The notes: a model not told the origin generated them from the sequence alone. A stretch of DNA of 9,229 nt from Candidatus Glassiibacteriota bacterium (GCA_030604975.1 JAUVUV010000058.1:1-9229); one strand, 5' to 3'. Counted from the first letter of the stretch, positions 1-7,368 are shown. Translations and numbers: made by a program.

Positions 1-864
1 CATGGTTTTAGCATAGGACTGCACTCGATGAAAATAACTTTTCCCCTCGTCCCCGGAGTCATGGCTGACTACCAGCTTGGCTTTCTTGCCGAGAAGGTGG
101 GTCAATTCAATTGAATGCTCGATCCCTTTTCTCTTGACAATGCGAGTAGGTTGCAGGATAAAAATCTCGCTGTTTTTAAATCCCAGTACTTTTCGAATAT
201 CCGCAGCATAATCATCAGGAGGCCCTGGCGGATTTTCATAGTCCATCACGTTGGGTACCAGAATCGAGGAGATCCCGGTTCTCAATGCCAGTTGGTTGGC
301 TCCGGAACTGTTAATCACCACATGTTTGATGGGGTCCAGATGTGGCGGAAAAGACATATTGAGATATTCCCAGGCCGAGTTGACCAGGAAGCGTTTTCTC
401 TCCCAGAAGAAATCATGGTGATGGGCGATGGTCTTTATCTCGGTTTCGGAGATGACCTCCGTGAGCGCTATCCCGAAAGGAATGTTTATCGGGATGGAAA
501 GAGCGTTTTCCGCAATCAGCAGCTGCAGGTCGAATTTATCGATAAAATTGTAAATCGCGTCTTTAAGAGAGTGTTTTATTTTGTGGATCTTTTGGGTGAT
601 GGTGCGGGGTCGAAGTGATGTCCCAAAACACGCATTATTTATTTCCTCGATCTCCGGGTGCCTGAAATCCGCCAGGGGCTCGAGAACCGAGCAAGCCTCC
701 TCAGTGTCAAGTTGGCCGGCCAAATAGTGGCATTTCAAACCCATTTTCTTTAGAATATGTGCCCATTTCTTTGTTTCTAAAGAAACACCGTCGGTTCCGT
801 AAAAGCGGGTCGAAATAAAACCGACATTTTTAAGCTGTTCCCGGCGAATAATCTTGTTTTTCAT
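1..864 (-). CDS. GT4 family glycosyltransferase, N-terminal 288 codons (MggA-like candidate)
   Basis: Reading down from the ATG at 864, the frame is open for 288 codons to the left edge, so the gene is partial at its 3' end. An AGAGGAG Shine-Dalgarno lies just upstream (868-874). The protein is cytosolic, with no signal peptide or membrane segment seen. Landmarks: a GFISTRFYGTDGVSLE nucleotide-sugar glycosyltransferase start (residues 15-30), an AHHHDFFWERKRF segment (147-159), the VPNVMD interdomain turn (203-208), and the GT4 donor-site segment QPTRIVKRKGIEHSIEL (238-254) with its Arg and Lys. The EX7E motif expected further on is off the window. The fold and retaining GT4 family are clear. 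The substrate is inferred from the neighbours: divergence from a HAD-GT4 fusion and gpgS suggests sugar transfer to glucosyl(-3-phospho)glycerate, as MggA or MggS does. A different acceptor cannot be excluded. The start is strong because conserved glycosyltransferase sequence begins about 14 residues after it. Confidence 0.85.
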   Translation of the reverse strand, partial: MKNKIIRREQLKNVGFISTRFYGTDGVSLETKKWAHILKKMGLKCHYLAGQLDTEEACSVLEPLADFRHPEIEEINNACFGTSLRPRTITQKIHKIKHSLKDAIYNFIDKFDLQLLIAENALSIPINIPFGIALTEVISETEIKTIAHHHDFFWERKRFLVNSAWEYLNMSFPPHLDPIKHVVINSSGANQLALRTGISSILVPNVMDYENPPGPPDDYAADIRKVLGFKNSEIFILQPTRIVKRKGIEHSIELTHLLGKKAKLVVSHDSGDEGKSYFHRVQSYAKTM

Positions 865-1165
865 CTTCTCCTCTTTTTAGGCAAGACCACCCGTATCTTT
901 ATATCAAACGAATCGAGAAATATGCGATTTTAAATAGCATCCGGAATTATACATTAAAAAATCTATCCTGTAAACAACCTTGATAAAAATTGTCTGTTCT
1001 TGATTATATCACTCAAATATTATATCATTTGAACCTGACAACTGATTATATTTCGAGTATTCATATATCAGAATTACTAGCCGCGTTCAATTTTCTAAAA
1101 ACTCTAATCGCAATATCCATGCCGGTAATTATTACCCTTTAAACTTAGAACAGTTTCAATCTATA
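865..1165. other. AT-rich divergent intergenic region
   Basis: This 301-base region separates the leftward GT4 gene from the rightward HAD-GT4 fusion. It is much richer in A and T than the flanking genes and contains several ATATATC/TTATATC-like tracts. It carries a good leftward sigma70-type promoter and a weaker rightward candidate, described separately. In the frame of the fusion gene it is open from 1046 to 1165, but the 40 codons have no ATG, GTG or TTG and look non-coding. No RNA gene or riboswitch was recognised. Confidence 0.7.
946..974 (-). promoter_or_regulatory. Sigma70-type promoter for the leftward GT4 gene
   Basis: On the minus strand TTTACA (969-974) and a perfect TATAAT (946-951) are separated by exactly 17 bases. 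Transcription would start near 938-940, leaving a leader of about 75 bases before the ATG at 864. This is the best promoter match in the window. Assignment rests on consensus only. Confidence 0.55.
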
Positions 1166-1167
1166 AT
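1138..1167 (+). promoter_or_regulatory. Possible rightward -35/-10 pair overlapping the start codon
   Basis: TTTAAA (1138-1143) and a perfect TATAAT (1162-1167) are 18 bases apart. The -10 hexamer includes the first two bases of the ATG chosen for the fusion gene. If this is a real promoter, the transcript would begin around 1174 and the ATG at 1166 could not be used. The hexamer may be a chance match in AT-rich DNA, and no better rightward promoter was found upstream. Confidence 0.2.
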
Positions 1168-3805
1168 GGAAATTCCGGATTTTGACAATCTATTTCAAAT
1201 TGCAAAAGACTATTGCGCGGAATTGATATCCGAGAGCGAACGGGTTCCCTCGGTTCCTGATCAAATCGACGTGGAACTGGCAGACCTGGGCAATGCAAGG
1301 GTCGTGCTCTGGGATATCTACGGGACTCTTTTTGCAACTCGCGCTGGCGATCTGGAGAGTTCATTGAAAACTCCGGAGGCAATGCTGGCGGCATTTTTAA
1401 AAACCTCCGGCAAATTCGGATTCCGGCGCGGAGTTCCGGATACCGAGGATATATCTCTGTGGTTTCGTGAGCGCTATCTTGGCCAGATCGAGAGTGTGCA
1501 CCAAAAGAAAAAGGGCGAGGGGATTCCCTATCCTGAAGTCCGGATAGAGGAAATCTGGGAACAGATTATTGCCATCCTGGAGGAAAATGGCTTCCGTGCT
1601 GGCGAAGAGCAGAGAAGACTGCTGCCGTTTCGCACAGCCCTGTATTTCGAGATCGCCTTTCAGCAAGCAACTTTTTACAGGGGTGCCGTGGAGACCTTGC
1701 TGAAGCTGAAAAAGAGTGGACTTCGCCAGGGGATTGTCTCCAACGCGCAATTTTATACTCCCCTGCTGCTTGAATATTTCCTGAGGGAGTTTTCCAACAA
1801 GGGTCGGATAAGTAGTTTCAAGGATATTTTCGATGAAGACCTGGTGTCTTTTTCATATCAGCTTGGACGTTCCAAGCCGGATCCGCTGATTTTCGATCCT
1901 GTGCTAAAAAAACTTGACAGTGAGGGTATTGACAGAGACGAAATCATCTATGTGGGCAACGACATGCTCAACGACGTTTACCTGGCTTCCTCGTTGGGAA
2001 TTAAGACAGTGCTTTTCGCTGCGGACCGGAATTCTTTAAAAAAATGCCGAGGTGATGAGCGGTTTGAAAAAGCGTGGCCCGATGCCGTAATCACCGATTA
2101 TACTCAGCTGCCATTCATGCTCTCCGGAGGAGCCTCCACAGAGAGCCGGGATTTGCATATTGGGATCTGGCACTATCATCTGCGCCCCGGCGGTGTGACC
2201 TCAGTCATCCGTGACAGCCTTGAAGCACTAGTCCGTTACGGAGGTTACAAGCGGATCCAAGCGATGCTGCTGGCCGACACAACAGAAACAGGCAGCCAGT
2301 TGCAGTGGGTAGAAGAATTCAGCTCCATGGAAAACCTTTCGGTCGAAATCAGGCATGTGCCGCAACTGGCCTACAACGATACCCCGGCAGCCGATGAGAA
2401 AGAATTCCTCTCCCGCGCGTGGGAGCAGTTCCAGATATTGATCGGGCATATCGACCTGCATGATTGCAACAAGCAAAATCCATATATTCTTTACGCCCAT
2501 AATGCGGCGCTAGGGAAAAACCCATACGCCTCCGCCGCCTTGAGGCTTTTCTCCGAATGGGCGCTCGCAGGCGATCGTCCGCTGGTGATCCTCGCTCAGA
2601 CCCACGATTTCGCTGAACTTCACCGTCCGAACCAGGTACGCATCTGGCGGAGGGCTTGCCCGGTTCAGGACGAAGGAGAGAGGGCCCACTGGGAGTTTCC
2701 GCTGGCGGCGAATATCGTGCACGTGGCTTTAACTGTCAAAGACCGGGAGCGTCTGACAGGAACTGGTATTCTGGATAATTCGGTCTATGTATTACCGAAC
2801 TCCGTGCGCCTGGTTAAGCCTTACGCCAGAAAAGTCTCTACCCGGTTAAGGGAAAAGCTCGGAAATGATAGGCCTTACTTTCTTGCAGCGCAAAAAGTAA
2901 TGTGCAGAAAGAATACACTCGAGGCTTTGCTGGTGCTGATGGCCATCCGTGCGACAGGATTTGATATCGCTCTGGTAGTAACCCTGCCCGCAGCGTCGAA
3001 GAATGACAAAAACTATGAAAAGCTGGTGCTCAGGGCTGTAGAAAAGTCCGGGCTGCCTGCCCTGATAGGCATAAAACGGAATTTCGGTGAGCGAGCCCCG
3101 GATTTTGACGAAGTGGTTTCAGGTTCGGCGGCCTTTATTACCACCTCTGTGATGGAAGGATTCGGTCAAAGCTTTCTCGAGGGCTGGGTGGCCGGTCGGC
3201 CTGTGTTAGGAAGGCGGTTAGACGATCTTTGCCGGGATTTCGAAACTGCAGGTGTAAACCTGGCCCATCTTTACCAACACCTGCTGGTCGATATCGACTG
3301 GCTGGAAGGGGGATTGGAGAGAGTGAAAGACGCTTACAGGGTGAAACTATCGAAACTACGCTCGGAACTCGGTTTCCCACCCCTGGATGAAAGCTCTTTC
3401 GAGAAGGAGTTCGCGCTCCAGAAGACTTTTGAAGCAGATCACGGCAGAACCCTGGTAGATTTCGGCGACCTCTCCCCTGTTATGCAGTCGGAAGTAATTC
3501 ACGCAGCCTGTTCCCGAAAAGATGAGATTTTGTCAAGGGTGATTGAGCTAAATCCCTGGCTCAGGGAGTGGGAAGATTTCGCCACCGGCCGGAAACAGCA
3601 TCTGGTGGAAAAAAACCGCAGTGCCGTGGCAAGTTCTTTTGGGTCGGAGATCAAAGCCCGGAGGCTTCGCTCGATCATCCTCTCTGCTGCAGCACGCATC
3701 CAGGAGAAAACCCTTGATAATGACTCTTTTGACAAACCCCGTTCTCTTAAAAAACTGCTTTCCGAAACTGTTTCTGTAAAAAGCACACGGCTTTTATATT
3801 TTTAG
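1166..3805 (+). CDS. HAD-superfamily domain fused to GT4 glycosyltransferase (879 aa)
   Basis: Two catalytic modules lie in one chain. Residues ~45-290 are a HAD fold: motif I WDIYGT (nucleophile Asp50), motif II SN (Ser192), motif III GRSKPDP (Lys237), and motif IV VGNDMLND (Asp266, Asp270). Residues ~330-690 are GT4: GIWHYHLRPGGVTSVI (333-348), AQTHDF (477-482), VLPNSV (542-547), AAQKVMCRKN (574-583), and EGFGQSFLE (664-672), which is the EX7E donor motif. Residues ~740-879 form a helix-rich tail of unknown role. The protein looks cytosolic. Together with gpgS 56 bases downstream, it plausibly dephosphorylates glucosyl- or mannosylglucosyl-3-phosphoglycerate and/or adds a second sugar; this is inference. 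Motif I has Tyr52 where HAD phosphatases have the acid/base Asp, a pattern also known from haloacid dehalogenases, so phosphatase activity is not assured. The ATG at 1166 has no clear Shine-Dalgarno, and the next in-frame ATG (residue 73) lies past motif I. The domain calls are firm and the substrates uncertain. Confidence 0.88.
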   Translation: MEIPDFDNLFQIAKDYCAELISESERVPSVPDQIDVELADLGNARVVLWDIYGTLFATRAGDLESSLKTPEAMLAAFLKTSGKFGFRRGVPDTEDISLWFRERYLGQIESVHQKKKGEGIPYPEVRIEEIWEQIIAILEENGFRAGEEQRRLLPFRTALYFEIAFQQATFYRGAVETLLKLKKSGLRQGIVSNAQFYTPLLLEYFLREFSNKGRISSFKDIFDEDLVSFSYQLGRSKPDPLIFDPVLKKLDSEGIDRDEIIYVGNDMLNDVYLASSLGIKTVLFAADRNSLKKCRGDERFEKAWPDAVITDYTQLPFMLSGGASTESRDLHIGIWHYHLRPGGVTSVIRDSLEALVRYGGYKRIQAMLLADTTETGSQLQWVEEFSSMENLSVEIRHVPQLAYNDTPAADEKEFLSRAWEQFQILIGHIDLHDCNKQNPYILYAHNAALGKNPYASAALRLFSEWALAGDRPLVILAQTHDFAELHRPNQVRIWRRACPVQDEGERAHWEFPLAANIVHVALTVKDRERLTGTGILDNSVYVLPNSVRLVKPYARKVSTRLREKLGNDRPYFLAAQKVMCRKNTLEALLVLMAIRATGFDIALVVTLPAASKNDKNYEKLVLRAVEKSGLPALIGIKRNFGERAPDFDEVVSGSAAFITTSVMEGFGQSFLEGWVAGRPVLGRRLDDLCRDFETAGVNLAHLYQHLLVDIDWLEGGLERVKDAYRVKLSKLRSELGFPPLDESSFEKEFALQKTFEADHGRTLVDFGDLSPVMQSEVIHAACSRKDEILSRVIELNPWLREWEDFATGRKQHLVEKNRSAVASSFGSEIKARRLRSIILSAAARIQEKTLDNDSFDKPRSLKKLLSETVSVKSTRLLYF

Positions 3806-3861
3806 TATAGATTTTCCATTCTTGGTGATTAGAATATTTTGAATCAACCTGAGAGGAAAAA

Positions 3862-5094
3862 ATGAGTGACTTTTATCAGCACAACGTTATCGCCACTCTT
3901 CACCGCCTGGGCAAACCCTCGTTGAAAAAGCTTGAAAAAGATCTGGTTGACTGCTCCAGACGCAGGCACATAGCATTGATAATACCGGTTACTTTTAATG
4001 ACTCCAGGCGGACTGCTTTCGAAGATATTCTGAAAGAATTAAGCCGGGTACCCTATCTCAAACGAAAATTGTTTGCCATAGGCCTCACGGAAAAATTTGA
4101 GCAGTTCGTTTCGATCTGCCGGAAGGTGAAAGCGTATTGCCCGGATTCAGTAATGATATGGGCCTCGGGGCCGCGTATGTCCAAGTTAATCGCACGGATG
4201 GAGAACATGGGCTTGCCCTTGGGCGGTGACGGTAAGGGCCGAAATGTCTGGCTCGCCTACGGCAATGTAATCTCCAGTGACGATTGCCGGGTTATAGCCG
4301 TGCACGATGCCGATATTGTCAACTACAATCGTGAACTGCTTGCACGGCTCGTTTTTCCCGTAGCCTCGCCGATCCAGGGTTACGAGTTCAGCAAAGGTTA
4401 CTACAGCCGGGTGTCAGACCGCATGTACGGCAGGGTAACGCGGCTTTTCGTTACCCCGCTGATCAGGGCGCACCGCTACCTGCTGGGAGAAAGCGCCTTT
4501 CTTACGTACATGGATGCCTTCCGCTATCCCCTTTCCGGGGAGATCGCTATCAGCGTAAGTCTGGCACGGATAAACCAGGTGCCCGGCGACTGGGGTCTGG
4601 AGGTAGGCACCCTGGCAGAGGTTTACCGCAACTGCGCGCACAGATGGATCTGCCAGGTGGATGTTTGCGAAAATTACGAACACAAGCACCAGGAACTGGG
4701 AGAAAAGGGTGAGCGCACAGGTCTTTCACTGATGGCCGAGGACATTGCCAAGGTTTTTTTCCGGACCCTGGCCAGCGAGGGAGCGGTTTTCACCACCAGC
4801 CACCTTCAGTCTCTTGCGGGAATATATCGCCGGCATACTTACAACATCGCCAAGCACCATGAGGCAGACGCAGCTTTGAACGGCCTGATCTACGACCGCC
4901 ACGCCGAGTTTCTCGCAGTGGAAACTTTCGCTCATTCATTAGTAAGGGCTGGTGAAGCGTTTTTAGATGATCCGCTGGGCGAACCTCAAATTCCAAACTG
5001 GAACCGGGTGGCCGCAGCCAGTGACTCTTTCCTCAGGGACATTGTCTCAATTCCCGAGGAAGATATGAAAGAGGCAGAAAGTTACAGCGGATAG
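3862..5094 (+). CDS. gpgS: Glucosyl-3-phosphoglycerate synthase (GT81)
   Basis: This enzyme transfers glucose from an NDP-glucose to 3-phosphoglycerate, giving glucosyl-3-phosphoglycerate, the first step of glucosylglycerate synthesis in the cytosol. The 410 residues fit the family length. A GT-A fold is visible: IIPVTFND (40-47), GDGKGRNVW (122-130), and the metal-binding HDADIV (148-153, Asp149 and Asp151). After these come KGYYSRV (178-184), MYGRVTRLFVTPLIRA (188-203), the acceptor loop RYPLSGE (221-227), WGLEVGTLAEVYRN (244-257), and a YEHKH segment (272-276) with candidate metal-ligand histidines. Mannosyl-3-phosphoglycerate synthase is related in reaction, but PLSGE together with the WGLEVGTLAEVYRN block points to GpgS. 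The start is supported by GAGAGG (3851-3856) five bases before the ATG. Only 56 bases separate it from the fusion gene, with no terminator seen, so the two are probably co-transcribed. Donor preference (UDP-, GDP- or ADP-glucose) cannot be read from sequence. Confidence 0.93.
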   Translation: MSDFYQHNVIATLHRLGKPSLKKLEKDLVDCSRRRHIALIIPVTFNDSRRTAFEDILKELSRVPYLKRKLFAIGLTEKFEQFVSICRKVKAYCPDSVMIWASGPRMSKLIARMENMGLPLGGDGKGRNVWLAYGNVISSDDCRVIAVHDADIVNYNRELLARLVFPVASPIQGYEFSKGYYSRVSDRMYGRVTRLFVTPLIRAHRYLLGESAFLTYMDAFRYPLSGEIAISVSLARINQVPGDWGLEVGTLAEVYRNCAHRWICQVDVCENYEHKHQELGEKGERTGLSLMAEDIAKVFFRTLASEGAVFTTSHLQSLAGIYRRHTYNIAKHHEADAALNGLIYDRHAEFLAVETFAHSLVRAGEAFLDDPLGEPQIPNWNRVAAASDSFLRDIVSIPEEDMKEAESYSG

Positions 5095-5314
5095 TGCCTC
5101 CGGAGGTAAAGCAAGCTTTCGGGCCGATAATCAGTTGGTGCTTTTTTCTTCAAAAATTGATCCTCAACCTGAAGGTTCCAGTCATTCAGCGCTCCTTCTG
5201 CTAACTGCTATCTATTTTCAAGCAGAAGCCAGTACTGTCCGGTTAACTAATAGGCAGGAAAAAAAGATTATTTTTTACCGGATGCTATTGAGCGGAAGTT
5301 ACTGAAAAATACCC
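5095..5314. terminator. Convergent intergenic region with several hairpins, likely bidirectional termination
   Basis: No gene is seen here. gpgS and the phosphorylase face each other across 220 bases that hold repeated dyads. These are CCTCCGGAGG (5097-5106), AACCT-GA-AGGTT (5166-5177), CTTCTGCT/AGCAGAAG (5195-5202 and 5221-5228, loop 18), and TCCGGTTAA/TTTACCGGA (5238-5246 and 5274-5282, one mismatch). The last encloses an A-run/T-run pair (5261-5276). A T-run (TGCTTTTTT, 5139-5147) follows a weak AAAGCA/TGCTTT stem in the gpgS direction. None is a textbook intrinsic terminator, so the assignment is inferred from position and structure. Confidence 0.4.
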
Positions 5315-7033
5315 CTAACTCAGCCAGGCGGTACGGTAAGGTTCAAGGACCAGGCTGTGCTCAACAATCCTCCCTCCTGAGAGAATATCTTTCAGGCCTC
5401 TCGGAATGCCGAGAGCCTCCAGAGATACTTTCATGGAGCGAGAACTGACATTGGTGAGCGAGAAAAGAGTCTGGCCGAACCCTTCCCGTGCTACAGCAAA
5501 GACATGCGGCAGGGCAGAGCGAAGTACGCGGAAACCGGCATTTGGATGAAATGCTTTCTGCTCTCTGCGGATGGAGATCAGCCTGCTGTAAGAATTGAAC
5601 ACCTGCGCGCGGAACGACCGTGGGCTTTGCAACTCGGCGATCACATTGTCCAGATTCAGCTTTTCCCGGTTTATCGTCCTGGCCCTGCCGGTCAGCTTCA
5701 CGCCCTCGGTCCAGTTGGCAGAACCCAGCAGGCTGTGGATGTAAACAACAGGCACCCCCGGCAGAACGTGCTTGATTGTCTGGGAGGCGACGAACCTCCG
5801 GGCATGCAGAGAATCATACGCGGCCGAATTCTGAGGCTTCATGGCATCGACATAAGTAATGTTAAGCTCATACGGGCTTTCAGAACCGTCAGGATTGCGC
5901 TTGTATGAAACATCCCCGCCATTTTCTCTTGCCAGCTCTGCCAGCTTCTCGATCTCGGCCTGGGCAAGGATGCCCTCCAGTGGCCTCACCCCTATACCGT
6001 CGTGGGAGGCTGTAAAGTTGAAAAAAGTGGTATCAGGGCTTTCGAGCTTAAGATATTTATCCGCCCAGTCTGTCAGAAGGGAGGCATCCTCATTGATAAA
6101 TGTATAAAGGAGAAGAGGAGGCAGGGTGAAGTTGTACACCATCTGCGCCTCGTTTCGTCCGTCTCCGAAATAGCTCACATTTTCCCCGTGGGGCACGTTT
6201 GTCTCAGTGATTATAATCACCTCGGGGGCTAGCTGGTCCAGTATGGCCCGAAACAGCCGGACCATTTCGTGTGTCTGCGGCAGGTGGATACAGTTGGTGC
6301 CGATTTCCTTCCAGAGGTAGGCAATGGCGTCAAGCCGGATGATCTTTGCCCCTTTGCCCACGTAAAAAAGAAGAACTTCCACCATTCTGGCCAGAATATC
6401 GGGGCTTCCGTAGTTGATATCCACCTGGTCGGCACTGAACGTGGTCCAGAGATGCACGCTCTCTCCTGATGCTTTTCTGAATTCCTTGAGAAGGGGCAGC
6501 GATCTCGGCCTGGTTACCCGGGAAAGATCGGTAGCAGGATCGACCTCGATAGCCAGCCCGGCGAATTCAGGCTCGCCTGCCAGATATTCGCCGACCCATG
6601 CGCTGCGGGCTGAAATGTGGTTCAGCACCAGGTCGAACATCAGCTCGAAACGCTCGCCGAGTCTTTCGATATCCTGCCATATGCCCAGCTCCGGGTTGAC
6701 TTCCAGAAAATCGATCACAGAGAAACCGTCATCCGAAGAGAAAGGGAAAAAGGGCAGGATGTGGATAGCAGAGAAGAGCTTTTGCAGACGCGCGGTGGCA
6801 AAGCGATACAGGCTCTGCACCGGCGCTTCACCTTCCGTCTTTAGTGAATCGCCGTATGTGATAAGCACTTCGTCTTTCTCGCTGAAATAGCCCTGCGATT
6901 CACCGGCCTTTTTTCGCCTTCGTTCAGCGGAAAATTTCTCGATCACAGGCTGGAGTTTTTCCAGCGCAGCCTGCGCCCCGGAATCCCCGTAGATTTTTTG
7001 CAGCGAATCGGTTATCCGGGAGTACTCAACCAT
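5315..7033 (-). CDS. GH13_18 sugar phosphorylase, probable glucosylglycerate phosphorylase
   Basis: This retaining glycoside phosphorylase most likely converts glucosylglycerate plus phosphate to glucose-1-phosphate plus glycerate in the cytosol. The 572 residues form a GH13 barrel: HILPFFPFSSDDGFSVIDF (91-109), DLVLNH (134-139), IIRLDAIAYLWK with nucleophile Asp235, ITETNVPHGENVSYFG with acid/base Glu277, and TASHDGIGVRPLEG with transition-state Asp345. Sucrose phosphorylases are shorter (about 490-500) and read differently after DGIG and around the GRDINR loop. Here DGIGVRPLEG, YIHSLLGSANWTEG and TGRARTINRE match the glucosylglycerate phosphorylase branch, which includes E. coli YcjM. GGAG (7041-7044) precedes the ATG by about seven bases. 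The gene converges on gpgS and has its own promoter, so breakdown can be switched independently of synthesis. The family is certain. Glycerate rather than glycerol or fructose as acceptor is inferred from length, loops and neighbours. Confidence 0.9.
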   Translation of the reverse strand: MVEYSRITDSLQKIYGDSGAQAALEKLQPVIEKFSAERRRKKAGESQGYFSEKDEVLITYGDSLKTEGEAPVQSLYRFATARLQKLFSAIHILPFFPFSSDDGFSVIDFLEVNPELGIWQDIERLGERFELMFDLVLNHISARSAWVGEYLAGEPEFAGLAIEVDPATDLSRVTRPRSLPLLKEFRKASGESVHLWTTFSADQVDINYGSPDILARMVEVLLFYVGKGAKIIRLDAIAYLWKEIGTNCIHLPQTHEMVRLFRAILDQLAPEVIIITETNVPHGENVSYFGDGRNEAQMVYNFTLPPLLLYTFINEDASLLTDWADKYLKLESPDTTFFNFTASHDGIGVRPLEGILAQAEIEKLAELARENGGDVSYKRNPDGSESPYELNITYVDAMKPQNSAAYDSLHARRFVASQTIKHVLPGVPVVYIHSLLGSANWTEGVKLTGRARTINREKLNLDNVIAELQSPRSFRAQVFNSYSRLISIRREQKAFHPNAGFRVLRSALPHVFAVAREGFGQTLFSLTNVSSRSMKVSLEALGIPRGLKDILSGGRIVEHSLVLEPYRTAWLS

Positions 7034-7105
7034 TTTCGTCTCCGGCTACTTATGGATTGAACGAATATCTGCCAGGGGAGAATAAAGCAGTACAAAGCCT
7101 AATGA

Positions 7106-7134
7106 AGTGTATCCGGCTGCAGGTTTTTTTTCAA
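7106..7134 (-). promoter_or_regulatory. Sigma70-type promoter for the sugar phosphorylase gene
   Basis: On the minus strand TTGAAA (7129-7134) and TACACT (7106-7111) are 17 bases apart, matching the consensus at five and four of six positions. A transcript would start near 7099, giving a leader of about 65 bases to the ATG at 7033. An A-tract overlaps and follows the -35 box. No operator palindrome was recognised. Confidence 0.4.
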
Positions 7135-7368
7135 CAGTTTTGTCCGTTGAGTACCGATTATGCGCGAGATGATTATTTCACATTGACACTGTATCGCACA
7201 ACCCTGGAATGCCCCCCCTGACTGGAGTTGTCTGCCGCAGCTCGACAGCCGTAGTCGAAACAGTGCGCCGTGCAGGCAAAGGTGAAAAGATAGAGAGCCT
7301 TCATAAATTGGACAGATGACTCGAATATCAGGTGCTTTGCCGGATTCTCAGGCAAGGAGGGTCAGATA

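Noticed and set aside
115..618. 167-codon plus-strand open frame
   Set aside because: It is antisense to the GT4 gene at 1-864, whose minus frame has clear GT4 motifs and a ribosome site; this frame has neither.
1397..1750. 117-codon minus-strand frame inside the fusion gene
   Set aside because: It is a shadow of the HAD domain coding sequence, whose plus frame carries motifs I-IV.
3499..3786. 95-codon minus-strand frame
   Set aside because: It lies opposite the C-terminal tail of the fusion, with no recognisable domain or ribosome site.
3862..5094. Mannosyl-3-phosphoglycerate synthase
   Set aside because: The PLSGE loop and the WGLEVGTLAEVYRN block are GpgS (GT81) features.
6414..6890. 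158-codon plus-strand frame, with another at 5504-5908
   Set aside because: Both are antisense to the GH13_18 phosphorylase, where all catalytic residues are in the minus frame.
5315..7033. Sucrose phosphorylase
   Set aside because: The protein is about 75 residues too long, and the DGIGVRPLEG and TGRARTINRE loops fit the glucosylglycerate branch of GH13_18.
7173..7355. 60-codon minus-strand frame in the intergenic stretch
   Set aside because: It has no convincing Shine-Dalgarno, no family resemblance and no low-complexity or domain pattern, so it is not supported as a gene.
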